A DNA stretch of 64,000 nt from Emiliania huxleyi CCMP1516 (GCF_000372725.1 NW_005200169.1:29377-93376); one strand, 5' to 3'. Positions 21,201 to 31,462 are shown, counted from the stretch's first letter. Numbers and translations: made by a program. The notes: generated from the letters alone by a model not told the origin.

Positions 21201-24190
21201 AGGAGCGACCGCCCCTGGCCACTCGCGGGCCCGCCCGCGCGCAGCAGTCGGCACAGCCCGCGCCAGGCGAGGTGCGCGTGCGCACCGCCGCCCGACGCGG
21301 CCCAGCGCAGGGCGAGGCACGCGTCAACCTACAGCCACGCCGTCCTCTAGACGCCTTGGACACGGCCCCCCTTGCGAAGCGAGCCGGCTGCAGTGCGCGT
21401 CCGCCTCCCGCTCCTCCGCCGCGCCGCCGCCGCCGCCCGCGCCGGCGGCGCCGCCGCGCAGGAGGCCTCGCCGCAGCAGCTCTGCCCAGCCGTGCGACGC
21501 GAGTCCGCGAGAGGCGGCGTGCGGCGCGGCGAGCAGCTTGCGCAGCAGCAGCAGCAGGTGCGAGCCGAACCCGCCGTGCAGAGGAACGAGCGGGAGCAAC
21601 GCATCAAGGACGGCGGCCGCGGGCGCGGGCGGCAGGGAGGGGAGGCAGCTGCTCCACTCGCGCAAGCGGCCCGCGTGGTCGTGCAGAGCGAGCAAATGCG
21701 ACTCGGCGGCGGCGGAGAGGAGCCCTGCCCACAGCCGGCGCCTGTGCGGCCCCCCCCCGGCGGCGCCCTCGTCGCGGAGCGCGTCGAAGGCGGCGCTCAG
21801 CACCTGACGAGGGGGGGGAAGCGTGAGCAGCAGCCCGGCACTCCATTCCGCGCCGGGTGGCGGCGGCAAGTACCTCCTCGCGCGCGCTCGGCACGGAGCC
21901 GAAGAGCTGCAGCAGCAGGAAGAGGGGCCTCACCTACCGCAGCGCACTGTCTTGTATCAGAAAGAGTGTCGTGCAGTAGGGAGAGGGGCCGCACCTCCGA
22001 CTCGATGGCGAATCGCTGATTACTAATGACTAATGGCTAACTACTACTCATCAGCACCTCCGACTCGATGGCGAATCGCTGATTACTAATGACTCATGGC
22101 TAACTACTACTCATCAGCACCTCCGACTCGATGGCGAATCGCTGATTACTAATGGCTAATGGCTAACTACTACTCATCAGCACCTCCGACTCGATGGCGA
22201 ATCGCGCGCCCTCCTCTCCCCGTCCGCCACCGCCTCCCCCGCCGCCGCCTCCAACCGCCAGAGCGGAGGGCGCCGCCGCCGCCGCGCCGGAAGCTGACGG
22301 CAGCGCGATCGCGAGCAGGAGCTCGCAGTGCGGGCGGAGGGCCTAATTCATGATCGACCAATGAGGAACGATCAACGACTAATGAGTATAGCTCGCGGCG
22401 CGGGCCGAGGGCCTCGAGGCCGGCTAGGCCCGCGAGCAGGCGGCGGGTCGCCTGAGGGGGGGGGGAACCAGCTCGCTGGTCAGTCCGCCCGGCGAGGCGA
22501 CGCCGCGTGTGCAGGAGGCGGGGGAGTCCTCCCAGCGCCGCTCGCAGGGGGAGCCGTCGCGGCCCGCTGCTCTGCCGCCCGCAGCTGCTCTGCCGCCCGC
22601 CGCTGCCGTGCCGCCGGCCGCACCGGCGCCGGCCGCGGCGAGGGCGCCGAGAGCGGCCCAGTACCGGCGCACGAGCGGCGCATCACCGCCGCCGCTGCGC
22701 GACAGCAGCAGCAGCCACACCGCGAGGTGGCGCAGCGGGTGGCGGAGCGGTGCGGCGGCGGCGGCGGCGTCAGCCGTAGCATCGGCGTGGGCGGCGGCGT
22801 GGGCGGCGGCGTGGGCGGCGGCGTGGGCGGCGGCGGCGGCGGCGGTGTCCATGTGCTCGCTCAGCGCGGCGTGGAGGTGAGGCGAGTGCTGCAGCGAGTG
22901 CTGCACGAGCCAGAGGAGGTCGGGCAGGAGAGGCGCGTCGACGGCGCTCGCCACCGCCAGGAGAAGCTCGCACCTGTGTCCCACGCAGAGGCGCGGAGGG
23001 TGAGCGAGCAGCTCTGCGGCTTCTCCAGCCGCCGCGAGGCGCGGCTCGCACCACGACGGCGCAACCGCCTCCGCAGGCGCCGCCGCGGCCGCCTCGGCCT
23101 CGGACGAGTCGGCCGGACCTCCGCCGCCTCCCCCCTCGCCGCCGCCTGCCTCGCCGCCGCCTGCCTCGCCGCCGCCTGCCTCGCCGCCGCCTCCCTCGCC
23201 GCCGCCTCCCTCGCCGCCTGCCTCGCCGCCTGCCTCGCCAGGTGCGAGCGTGGCGATGGCGAGCAGCTGCTTCGCGACGCCGAGCAGCTGCGGCTGCAGC
23301 GCCTGCACCGCGCCCGCCCCTCCCCCGTCCACGGAGAGGTGCCGCACGGAGAGGTGCACCCTCCTCCGCAGCGCCGGCAGCAGCCTCGTCGGGAGGGGCG
23401 AACCCTCGAGCGCAGACAGCAGAGGCGCGAGCAGCTCGAGCGGCCACTCGCGCGCCAGCAAGCCGCGCAGCACAGCCTCGCTCGGCGGCTCGCGCGACGC
23501 GAGAGCGCCGCCTCCACCCCTGCCCCCGCCCCCGCCTCCTCCGCCTCCGCCTCCGCCTCCTCCGAGCCCCAGCGCCTCCTCGAGCGCCGCGCGGCCGGCG
23601 CAGCCTCGGGTCGGAGAACGAGGAGGAGGGGCGTCTCGAGCGGCGAGCGCGTGCGAAGCGTCGAGCGCACGCAGCAGGAGCGGCAGCAGGCCCAGAGCCG
23701 TCGCGTGCCCTTCTGCGTGCCACGTCCCTGCGGCGCTGCCCCGCCTGAAGAAGAGAGGCGGCGGCGTGAGAGGCGGGGCGGGCTGACCGCTGGGCCCCTC
23801 CGGCGCGAGACACCCTCCGTCGGAGCTCCTCTCCGCCCGCTCCAGCACCGGACAGAGCACGTCGCTCAGCAGTCGCCGCGGCTCGTCGCCATCGACCCCG
23901 TCGCCGCCCTCCGCCTCGCCGTCGCCGTCGTCCTCGCCGTCGCCGTCGTCCTCGCCGTCGCCCCACGAAGGGCCCCACACGGACGCTAACGACGGGAGCG
24001 CCGGCGTCCCACCGTCGTGCAGGCGCCAGCCGTGTGTGATGGCAGCCCGCAGCTCGCTGGCGCAAAATAGGGCAGCGCGGCCCTCGAGCTCGCCCGACTG
24101 TATGCACCGGACAGCCTCGCGCGCCGCAGCGCTGCGAGAGGACCGCCGCGCGAGGCTCGAGCGGAGACGGGACGGCTCGGGGCCGGACAT
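18230..24190 (-). CDS. FANCI: FANCI-like Fanconi anaemia pathway protein
   Basis: FANCI pairs with FANCD2 and clamps DNA during crosslink repair. The order of helical segments matches animal FANCI: AVRCIQSGELEGRAALF near the N-terminus, LGLLPLLLRALDA, GHRCELLLAVASAVDAP, SCLPSLPPAPAAAVLDALLP followed by GSHLLLLLRKLLAAPHAASR, and late GLSVSLLIAYVDLLTPLL. The C-terminus ends DSFADLEDFIVVKKGRRY, as I recall from plant relatives. Supported exon edges include 24190 (ATG), 22413-22451, 22184-22342, 21933 (start), 21803-21405, 21328-21011, 20877-20226, 20154 to about 19650, about 19640-19497, 19426-18230. The junction near 19645 and the first donor near 22500 are unresolved. The product is Ala/Gly-rich. 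At least six introns carry end duplications, one being a tandem intron array (21991-22184). Confidence 0.7.
21991..22206 (-). repeat. tandem array of 42-bp introns and 21-bp exon copies inside FANCI
   Basis: A 63-bp unit is present three times, with a fourth copy of its exon part. On the coding strand each unit is CGATTCGCCATCGAGTCGGA(G), 21 nt encoding RFAIESE, then a 42-bp segment beginning GTGCTGATGAG and ending AGTAATCAG. Every 42-bp segment has GT at its start and AG at its end and contains in-frame stops, so it must be spliced out or lie inside one larger intron. Confidence 0.85.
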
Positions 24191-24428
24191 GGCGGGAACT
24201 GGCCGCTCGCGCTCAGGCTGCTGAGTGGAAATAAAAGAAAGAAGCGTGTTGGTTTGAAGAAAGGCACACGGTACTATCGGGCCACCGGAGAGTCACCGGT
24301 AAACTTCGACACTTTGAGGGGTGAGAGCGTGCATTATTGTGGCATATCATGTCACATAAGGTCGAGCTTGACCGCAGAAGCATCAAGAAGCGGATACTCC
24401 AGCTCGACTGTGCCGGCAAACTGCCTCC
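24191..24428. other. FANCI upstream region
   Basis: Presumed promoter and 5' leader of the FANCI-like gene. A less GC-rich stretch (ACATAAGG, GCATATCATG) lies at about 24335-24365. No gene seen. Confidence 0.35.
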
Positions 24429-25232
24429 TCACGCCGGCCGGCTGCCAGCAGCCGTCGCGGCCCGTGGCGTGCTCCAGAGAGGGAGAGAGGTCGAGTCCGC
24501 ATGGCTCAGGCCGGCCAGAAGGTGTGTGGCGACGGCACCGTGGCAGGAGTGCGGAGAAGAGCTCGCCGAACGCGAGCAGCGGAAGGCCGAAGTGTGCCAG
24601 CGCGAGAGCCTCGCGAACGGGTGCAGAAGGAGCTCGCCGTGACACGATGCCGGGCGGTGGTGGTGCTCTGGCGGCTGTGCACAGTGGGAAAGGTCAGGCT
24701 GCAACAGCGTAGCACGATGGTAGTGCCCCGCTGCAGCCTGGCCTGACATGCACAGGGCGAACAGAGACCTTGCTATCGCCTGGCGCTCGTCTGGGCAAAC
24801 TTTGACCGCCGCCCGGCTCGCCACGAGCACGCAGCGACAAAATGATGACCGTGTCGAAGTTGAGGCTGGTCGAGAGGAAGAGGCTGCCGTGCGAGCCGGC
24901 AACTGGCTGGCTCGGCGTGAACGGCCGGCGGCGACTTTTTGCCGAAGAGCGTGCCTGCCGAAGAGCGAGTCTGACTCAAAGTGCACGGAGTGGGCGCCGC
25001 CGACCGTCGGGAAGAGTCCGATGGGTGCCAGGAGGATCCATAGAGCGATGAAGGCGCAAATTGCGCCGCCGAAAGCGGCGGTAGAGGCCAGGACGTGCGC
25101 GTGGGCCGGTCGGGCCACGACCCGGGGCGAGCGATCGAGGGCCGCGGGGCTCGCCCCGCCGGCCGAGCGGTGCGAACGGCCGGTCGCCCGCTTCGGGTTG
25201 GACCCGCCGGGCGGTCCGGCGGCGGATTGCAT
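24429..25232 (-). CDS. possible type II membrane protein, model uncertain
   Basis: An open frame on the minus strand; the ATG at 25232 gives MQSAAGPPGGSNPK, then basic residues and one clear membrane span (TAAFGGAICAFIALWILLAP) followed by TVGGAHSVHFESDSLFG. A short basic tail before a single span is typical of Golgi type II enzymes, but no catalytic domain can be read. The downstream half looks like non-coding sequence, so the gene is probably one exon or a remnant. An extension upstream to 25394 runs into a dispersed repeat and is not trusted. Confidence 0.3.
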   Translation of the reverse strand: MQSAAGPPGGSNPKRATGRSHRSAGGASPAALDRSPRVVARPAHAHVLASTAAFGGAICAFIALWILLAPIGLFPTVGGAHSVHFESDSLFGRHALRQKVAAGRSRRASQLPARTAASSSRPASTSTRSSFCRCVLVASRAAVKVCPDERQAIARSLFALCMSGQAAAGHYHRATLLQPDLSHCAQPPEHHHRPASCHGELLLHPFARLSRWHTSAFRCSRSASSSPHSCHGAVATHLLAGLSHADSTSLPLWSTPRAATAAGSRPA

Positions 25233-25344
25233 GGCCGGGCGGGCCTCCGGGAGGCAGGCGGGGCCGCGACAGCGGCAGGGCAGAAAATCCCATTCGGAGA
25301 GCGTGTGGTCCGACCCCTCTGCTACTTTCAATGATAGGGATTTT

Positions 25345-25425
25345 AATAATGAAGAATTCTTAAAATACAAGCCTCTCTCACAGCACACTGGCACGACAAG
25401 GGCGCGGACTGGCGCGGACTGGTAA
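25345..25425. repeat. dispersed repeat end (empty TTAA site)
   Basis: AATTCTTAAAATACAAGCCT followed by CTCTCACAGCACACTGGCAC. The reverse complement of this block occurs at about 36090-36160, where the TTAA is occupied by a transposon. Weaker relatives occur at about 60540-60580 and 49590-49660. The source element is unknown. Confidence 0.65.
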
Positions 25426-27310
25426 TGAAGAAATAGCCCGGAATTTTAGAACTAAGCTGTCTCTCAGGGAGAGCACGACGAGAAGGGGGCGACCGCGAGG
25501 TGGCACGAAGGTTGCAGCGAGAATCGGAGAGAGACTGCGAAGAGAGATAGGAAGAGGCGGTGTCGCGGGGGAAGGTGATCGCACCAGAACCCGCGTTGAA
25601 TCGAGAAGGGAACCCGAGATTGGCCTCCGCCGCATTTAGATATCGTGTCCAGTTGTTGAATTGTGTCGGCGGGCCGAATGTCGTTTCACCTCTGTCGTTG
25701 GTCCTGGGATCCGGGTCAGCGTGGTTGTGAGAGCCCCGTGTCCATGAACAAAACTACCCGTACAGCGAGCTCGTCTGAAGCGAGTCCGCGGGTGGAAACC
25801 AACCCTCCAGTGGAGAGAGCAGCGCCCATGCCAGGGGACGCGCCTCAGCGGGAACCCGGGAAGAGGACCGCCGCAAGCGGCGTGGCGTGGAGCGGTTGAG
25901 CATCCCTCCGGGGGGCCCTCTGCGCCGGGGAGGCGTTGTTGGAGGCTAGGACGCAAGCGTCCGTCGCCCTTTTCAAACTCGGGGCCCACTCCGCTACGCT
26001 CCGACCCGAATTTGGAGGGCCTAAAAGTTTAAGGTGTTGCTGCGCAAAAGGGGTCGGACACAGGGCGCAGCTCATGCTAAGAGCTAGAAGGGGAGCTAGA
26101 GAGAACGACTACCCTGTCCCGTTATTGCGTACACCAACACCACAAAACGCTCTCTCTCCTGTCCTCACTCAGAGGGGGGTCACAACTACCGAGTCTCTCG
26201 ACTAGCTGCCACGTTGCCGACGGCGAGAGCGGATCTCCTCCTGCTCCGCAAGGAGGGTGGCCAAGGCTAAAGTCTTGCCGGAGCCGCCGGGCGTGTTGAC
26301 GACTTGGAGAAGGTCGCCCTTGTACTTGTACTTGTAGAGATGCTCGAGGGGGTGCTTTGTGGGGCGATGCGCAGCCAGGCCAGCAGTGAGGGGAGGCGCA
26401 CCCTCACTCTCCTCGGTTGCAGAGCTCGTCGGAGGCTGCGTCACGACGGGAGGGTCGCGACAGCAGTCCTCGGGCGAGCCGACGCGCATGTCCAACCAGC
26501 GCTGGGACTCGTTGTGACGGCAGACGCCAGCTGCCTCTCCAACCGCTTCTGCAGCGTCCTTCTTTGCCCGTGCATGGGCTCGATCCGATTCCGCAGCGTG
26601 TCGTCCCCAGCGGCGGTGCTGCGCGGGAGGCGGCCGCGGGCACGCTGGGCTCGCTACAAGGCCGGCGGGCCTGCCGTGTGTGACTGGGTGCGTGGGGGAT
26701 GTGAAGAAGGATGCCGAGGGCAAGTGGATGAAGCCGTGCGTGCTATGTCCGGCGCATCTCGGCTGGCACGCCAAGGTGCTGCAGGCGCGCGACGCATGCG
26801 TCCCAGCTAGCGAGCTGCACAGCCCAGTCTTTTCGACGGTGGCGCGATTCGAAAATGTGCCGGCTGGGGCGAGCTCGACGCCACGACGGAGAAGGTCGGC
26901 AAGCTCGTACTGGTGATTACGCGCGAGCAGGAGGAGCAGGGGTACATGTACGATGCATCGCTGCCTTTCGAGGTGAACGGCAGGAAGCTGCGCCCCCCTC
27001 CGCGGGGAGTGTGGTTTGCGGTGACGGGCAAAGGCTACGCTGCTCACGCTTGGGCGTCGGCGGCGGGCGTGACACATAAATCCGGTCTTCGAAAAGAAAG
27101 AAATAGCCGGCAAAGAGTTTTAGAACTAAGCTCTGTACCCACCTGTTGTATCCAGTCTCATCTTTTCCACACCTCCACCCACACCACCCAGACCTTCCCC
27201 TTCCAAGAAACTGACTCCGCCCTCTCCACCCATGAACAGTCCTTTCTCCTCGTCTTTCCCCGATGTCGAACTTTGTAATTAGCATTTTACGTATGTGTAT
27301 AGGTGGTATG
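25426..27310. other. gene-poor stretch with decayed coding fragments
   Basis: No complete gene. On the minus strand at 26202-26330 a frame ends with GDLLQVVNTPGGSGKTLALA, a Walker-A-like P-loop as in helicases or other ATPases, but no further motif follows. On the plus strand about 26860-27090 a frame with GYMYDASLPFEVNGRKLRPP looks protein-like but is unrecognised. GAAATAGCC near 25430 and 27102, each followed by TTTTAGAACTAAGCT, is a direct repeat about 1.7 kb apart and may bound an old insertion. Confidence 0.35.
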
Positions 27311-27337
27311 CCATGTCCATCCGCAAAACCAGCTGGC

Positions 27338-27392
27338 TGGTCTAGATGGCTACCTGACCACTCACTCCGCCACCGGCTTCGGGTTCGAAACC
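27338..27392 (+). repeat. candidate tRNA-derived SINE head (A and B boxes)
   Basis: TGGTCTAGATGG at 27338-27349 matches the RNA polymerase III A box and GGTTCGAAACC at 27382-27392 matches the B box, 44 bp apart as in tRNA genes. The stretch does not fold into a full tRNA cloverleaf that I can complete, so a tRNA-derived SINE is more likely than a functional tRNA. No second copy was seen in the window. Confidence 0.4.
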
Positions 27393-27454
27393 TGTTTGCC
27401 CCCTCCATCGCCTCCCATTCCTCTCCCCACGCGCGCGCACGCCACGCCCCACGC

Positions 27455-27525
27455 TCCCCGCAGCCCGCAGCCCGCAGCCCGCAGCCCGCAGCCCGCTGCC
27501 CGCTGCCCGCTGCCCGACTCCCGAG
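27455..27525. repeat. 7-bp minisatellite (CCGCAGC)n
   Basis: About six copies of CCGCAGC followed by four of the variant GCCCGCT. It accounts for spurious open frames on both strands here. Confidence 0.8.
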
Positions 27526-28241
27526 TCCCAGAAGCCCCATCACCCTGCTCGTTTTTTGTAGCAGCAGGTCCCCACCCATTACGCATCGATGATTCTGCTC
27601 CACAAAAACTTCGTCGCTCTCTTGGTCCATCTCTGCTCCAGTCCTCGCTGCTTTCCACTGGTTTTTTTATCTGTCGCCTGGTCCACAGGATGTGTCTCCA
27701 CGCAGCTGTTGGTGCTGTCCCCCGGTAATGAGCCTTGCTGCTTCGCCTGTGGTACACCCCTCGAGTCCCATCTGACCCTTGATCGCCCGCGCTCAAAGGA
27801 GGCGGATCGAGAAGGCCACCGGACATCGTCCATCAATCAAAAAACACACATTGTCGAGAAAAGAAATTTAGCCCAACTCGCGAAGGTAAGAATATCTAAT
27901 TTTTTGTGTGTTTTAAGAACAAAATTCTTCTTCCCTCGCTCGTGTAAAATCCCTGTGTGGTGGCGGCGTGCCGCCCTCCCATCCCTCCCTTGGGTGCACT
28001 TGGCTTCTCTGTTTTCTTTCTTTCTTTACATTCACTCAAAGGCAAAGCGCGGACGAAGCCGTCGTCCTCCAGAAGCATGTATGTATGTAGAAAGATGAAC
28101 AACAGTCAGGCTCGGACTGGACACCAACGCGGTATGGGTGGACGCGGGACAGATGATTACGAAGCAGAAAAAGAAATTGATGAGCCTCCAACACTCGACC
28201 GCCTCGCCGCCCTCGCCGCAGCCATCACCCCCCAGTTGCCC
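27526..28241. other. upstream region of RibD with a dispersed repeat
   Basis: No gene. At about 27959-27998 lies the inverted relative of the 3858-3900 block (GTGGCGGCGTGCCGCCCTCC). AT-rich sequence at 27880-27930 stands out. In-frame ATGs at 28077 and 28095 upstream of the chosen RibD start lie beside the repeat. Confidence 0.45.
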
Positions 28242-30394
28242 ATGGTGTTGTCGGCGCTGCCCATTTTCGCGCTGTCGCTCTACGCGCGCTGGCAGCCGCT
28301 CCGCCCGGCCGCTGCGCGCTCGCCTCAATGCACGATGCTCGACCACGAGGGCTGGATGCAGTACGCGGTGCAGCTGTCCGAGCGCGGGCGGCTGAGCACA
28401 GCGCCCAACCCGTGGGTCGGCTGCGTCATCGTCGGCGGCGACGGCGGCGTGCTCGCCGAGGGCTTCCACGAGCGCAAGGGCGGCCCGCACGCTGAGGCCG
28501 CCGCGCTGGCCGCCGCGCGCTCGCGCGGCATCACGTCCGAGCAGATGGCGGAGGCGTGCTGCTACGTGACGCTCGAGCCGTGCCACCGCGGGCCGGGCAA
28601 GACGACGCCACCGTGCGACGAGGCGCTCGTCGCGAGCGGGCTGCGCGAGATCCACATCGCGGTCCTCGACCCCGACCCGGCCTTTGGCGGCGGCGCGGCG
28701 CACCTGCGTGAGAACGGGATCTGCGTGACGGCCCAGCACGCGGCGGCAGGGCGGTGCCAGCACGGTGCCCCTTCCGCGAGCCTCGTCTGAGCCGACGTGT
28801 AGGTCGGCACGGGCGCGAAGGCGGTGCTCGCCTCGCTGCGGCCGTACCTCCACCAGCGCCGCTGCAAGGCTCCGTACGTCGTCCTCAAGGTGGCAAGCAC
28901 GCTCCTACCCTTACCCCAGCCCTAACCCCAGCCCTGACCCTGACCCTGACCCTTGCCCCTGACCCTGACCCTGACCTTGACCCTGACCCTGACCTCGTGG
29001 TGCTCAAGGTGGCCAGCACGCTCGACGGCGCAATCGGCTGCGAGGACGGTCGCGGTGGATCACGCGGGGAGGACACGTCCACGACACGTCCATGACCTGT
29101 CCGAGACATGTCCTGCAGGCACCTCGCAGTGGATCACGGGTCCCAAGGCGAAGGAGAGTAGCCGGCCGAGGCGGGCCGATGCTAGCAGCGCGTCACGCGG
29201 GGCCGAGGCGAGGAGGCAAGGTGCGGAGCTCTCCTCACAGGGGAGGGCTGTGCGGGTAGGCGAGGAGGCACGCGCAGCTACTGCGCGCGTCCTCCCAGGC
29301 GATCCTGGTCGGGTCGGGGACTGCTTCTCGGACCTTTCCTAGACCTTTCCTGGAACCTTCCTGCAGGCGATTCTGGTCGGGTCGGGGACTGCGGTGGTGG
29401 ACGAGCCACGTCTCACGCTGCGGCTCGAGGACGAGGGGCTCCTCCCTCCCGGCTGGGCTGCACCGCCGAAGCCGCCGGTCCGAGTGGTGCTGGACGCGCG
29501 CGGCCGGCTGGCGAGAAGTTTCCAGCAACTTTCTCGGAAGGGGCGGCCGAGCCCTCCGCGAGCCTTCTCGGAGCCTTCCCGCAGGCGAGGGGGGCCCTCC
29601 TCGACACGGCGGCCGCACCGACGCTCGTCTTCACCACCGCCGCCGCTCCGGCCGAGGCGAGCCTCGAGACGGACCCGAGGTCGAGCCGAGGTCGAGCCGA
29701 GGTCGACCGAGGTTAGGCGCTCTCGCGCTGGTCCGATGCGGGCGTCGACGTGTGCGTGGTCGGCGCTGGGCGGGGCGGGGGCGTCTGCCTCGAGGAGGTG
29801 TTGCTCGAGCTCGGGTCGCGGGGCACGCTGCAGCTGGCGCCGAGTGCAGAGGGCGAGGGAGCTCCCACGCACTTGCCAGGAGCCTTCCGATAGGAGTGCT
29901 GCAGCTGATGGTCGAGGGCGGCGGCGCCGTCATCGGCGGCTTTCTGGCCGAGGGCACCGCGAAGCTGGCTAGCGGCTCTGCTTGCGGCGGTCCGTCGAGA
30001 GCCTGACGCCTTCCGGAGCCTCCCTCCAGGCGCCGCGCAGCAGCTGCAGCTCTATCTCGGGGCGACGGCGTTGGGCTCGACAGCGCAGCGCTGGATCAAG
30101 GCGCCGCTCGCTTCGACCAAGGCAGTGACTCACATTTGTCTACTCACGCGAAGGGTGAGTGAACAAGGCGCCGCTCGCTTCGACGATGGCGGAGGCGCGC
30201 CGCGCGTTTGCCTCGTTGCGAGCGAGGCATCCTCACCACCCGTCTCGAAACCCTCTCGGAACCTGGACTCCCCCCTTTTCCAGGCGCGCCACGCGACGCT
30301 CCTCTCGACCGAGGTTCTCGGAGACGACGTCTGCCTCTGCTACGCGCTCGGAGAGGGGGAGGTGGGGGGGGAGGTGGCGGCGAGCGGAGAGTGA
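28242..30394 (+). CDS. ribD: RibD, bifunctional riboflavin deaminase/reductase
   Basis: RibD carries out the deaminase and reductase steps of riboflavin synthesis. Twelve exons join without a frame error: 28242-28730, 28803-28889, 29009-29048, 29120-29148, 29260-29298, 29367-29510, 29585-29656, 29717-29822, 29894-29953, 30030-30100, 30168-30221, 30284-30394 (433 residues). The deaminase half has VGCVIVGGDG, GGPHAEAAAL and the zinc motif YVTLEPCHRGPGKTTPPCDE. The reductase half has APYVVLKVASTLDG, SQWITGPK, AILVGSGTAVVDEPRLTLR and LMVEGGGAVIGGF. The start MVLSALPIFALSLYARWQPL looks like a plastid-type signal; upstream ATGs at 28077 and 28095 are alternatives. Nine of eleven introns begin GC, and nearly all have duplicated ends. 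Confidence 0.88.
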
Positions 30395-31462
30395 CGACGG
30401 CGCGGAGGCGTGTGACAGGCGGAGTTACATTACATGACTGGTTCCCACGCTCTGAAAGTGGCGAACCCTGCGAGTCCGCTGAAAAGTGTGTCGCTGAGTA
30501 GTGTCGCTGGGCAGCCAACGCGCTCGTCGGTGACGGTGTCCTCCAACCTGCGCCACGCTCGGCGAACCCCTCGACAGCGCCTTCGGTGGCATGCACGATG
30601 CAGCTCTCGTTTGCGCCTGAAGCCTGGAGTGAAGCTCCTCTGCTGCTCACACACTCTGCACAGATGGCACAGCCCACTGAGCACTGTGCGGCTGCCACAG
30701 CTGTCACAGCGATGGCCGATGGGCTCGCCCTCACTGGCCCTCAGTCACTTGTGCTGCGGCTTGTGTGACTCTGTGAGCGACACTGCTCGGGCCTCGGCGA
30801 CTGCCGGCACACTGTGAGACCATCGCATGGGTGTGAAGGTAAAACCACGCTACCAGCGCTTGGTCACATCAGCCCTGAGGTCATATCCTTCTCCTCTGTT
30901 GATGGTAACACTTGTCTACTCGCTGGAGCCGAGCAGGAGGGCTTGGCGCACAACCCCTGTGCAACTCAGGGTCCTTGCCCTTTATCTTGTCATCATGGGA
31001 GATGGACGACCTGCGGACGAGAGGGCATGGACCACACGCTCCACGGCGTTATACGGTAGACGTGGCCAAACAAAATAGTGGTGCACTAACCTCCGAGAAA
31101 GAAACCCTTCGGGTCGCTCCTCATCGCAAACCCTGTCAGCAGAGTCCTCCTACGGGAATGTACGTAAGAGCCACATACACTGAGAGAGAGAGAGTTTCTC
31201 CCAGTAAGCTAAAAGTACGTACACTGAGAGAGAGAGTACGTACACTGAAAAAGGTCCATGAAGATGATGTGATGTCACAAGGACGCACGTCGTCAAGGAT
31301 CACGGATCAGACGCATCGTCGTTGATTGTAATAGTCCACGCACCGCGAGACAAGGCGCTCGCCCGTCCCACGCCAGCCACACACTGGCTACTCGTTCGTG
31401 TCCAAGCCTCACCGCCACCGGCGCCCCGCTCTGAGACGCGCCCGGCCCTCCCGCCTGCAGAC
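30395..31462. other. intergenic, no gene seen
   Basis: Open frames at 30434-30817 and 30814-31078 have no recognised domain and atypical composition. GAGAGAGAGAGTACGTACACTG-type tandem repeats lie at 31160-31250. A pyrimidine- and Pro-codon-rich leader precedes the next gene. Confidence 0.4.

Noticed and set aside
22010-22190. CRISPR-like array
   Set aside because: The spacers are identical, units are direct tandem copies of an exon-intron piece, and the host is a eukaryote.
22328-23989. 553-residue open frame opposite FANCI
   Set aside because: Composition-driven shadow; the minus strand matches FANCI segments in order.
27338-27392. Functional tRNA gene
   Set aside because: A and B boxes fit, but acceptor and anticodon stems could not be paired.
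26917-27630. 237-residue minus-strand frame
   Set aside because: Crosses a 7-bp minisatellite and the SINE-like boxes; no family match.
28905-29000. Interstitial telomere as a chromosome-end relic
   Set aside because: It is bounded precisely by two copies of a RibD exon edge inside an intron, so intron cargo is the simpler reading.
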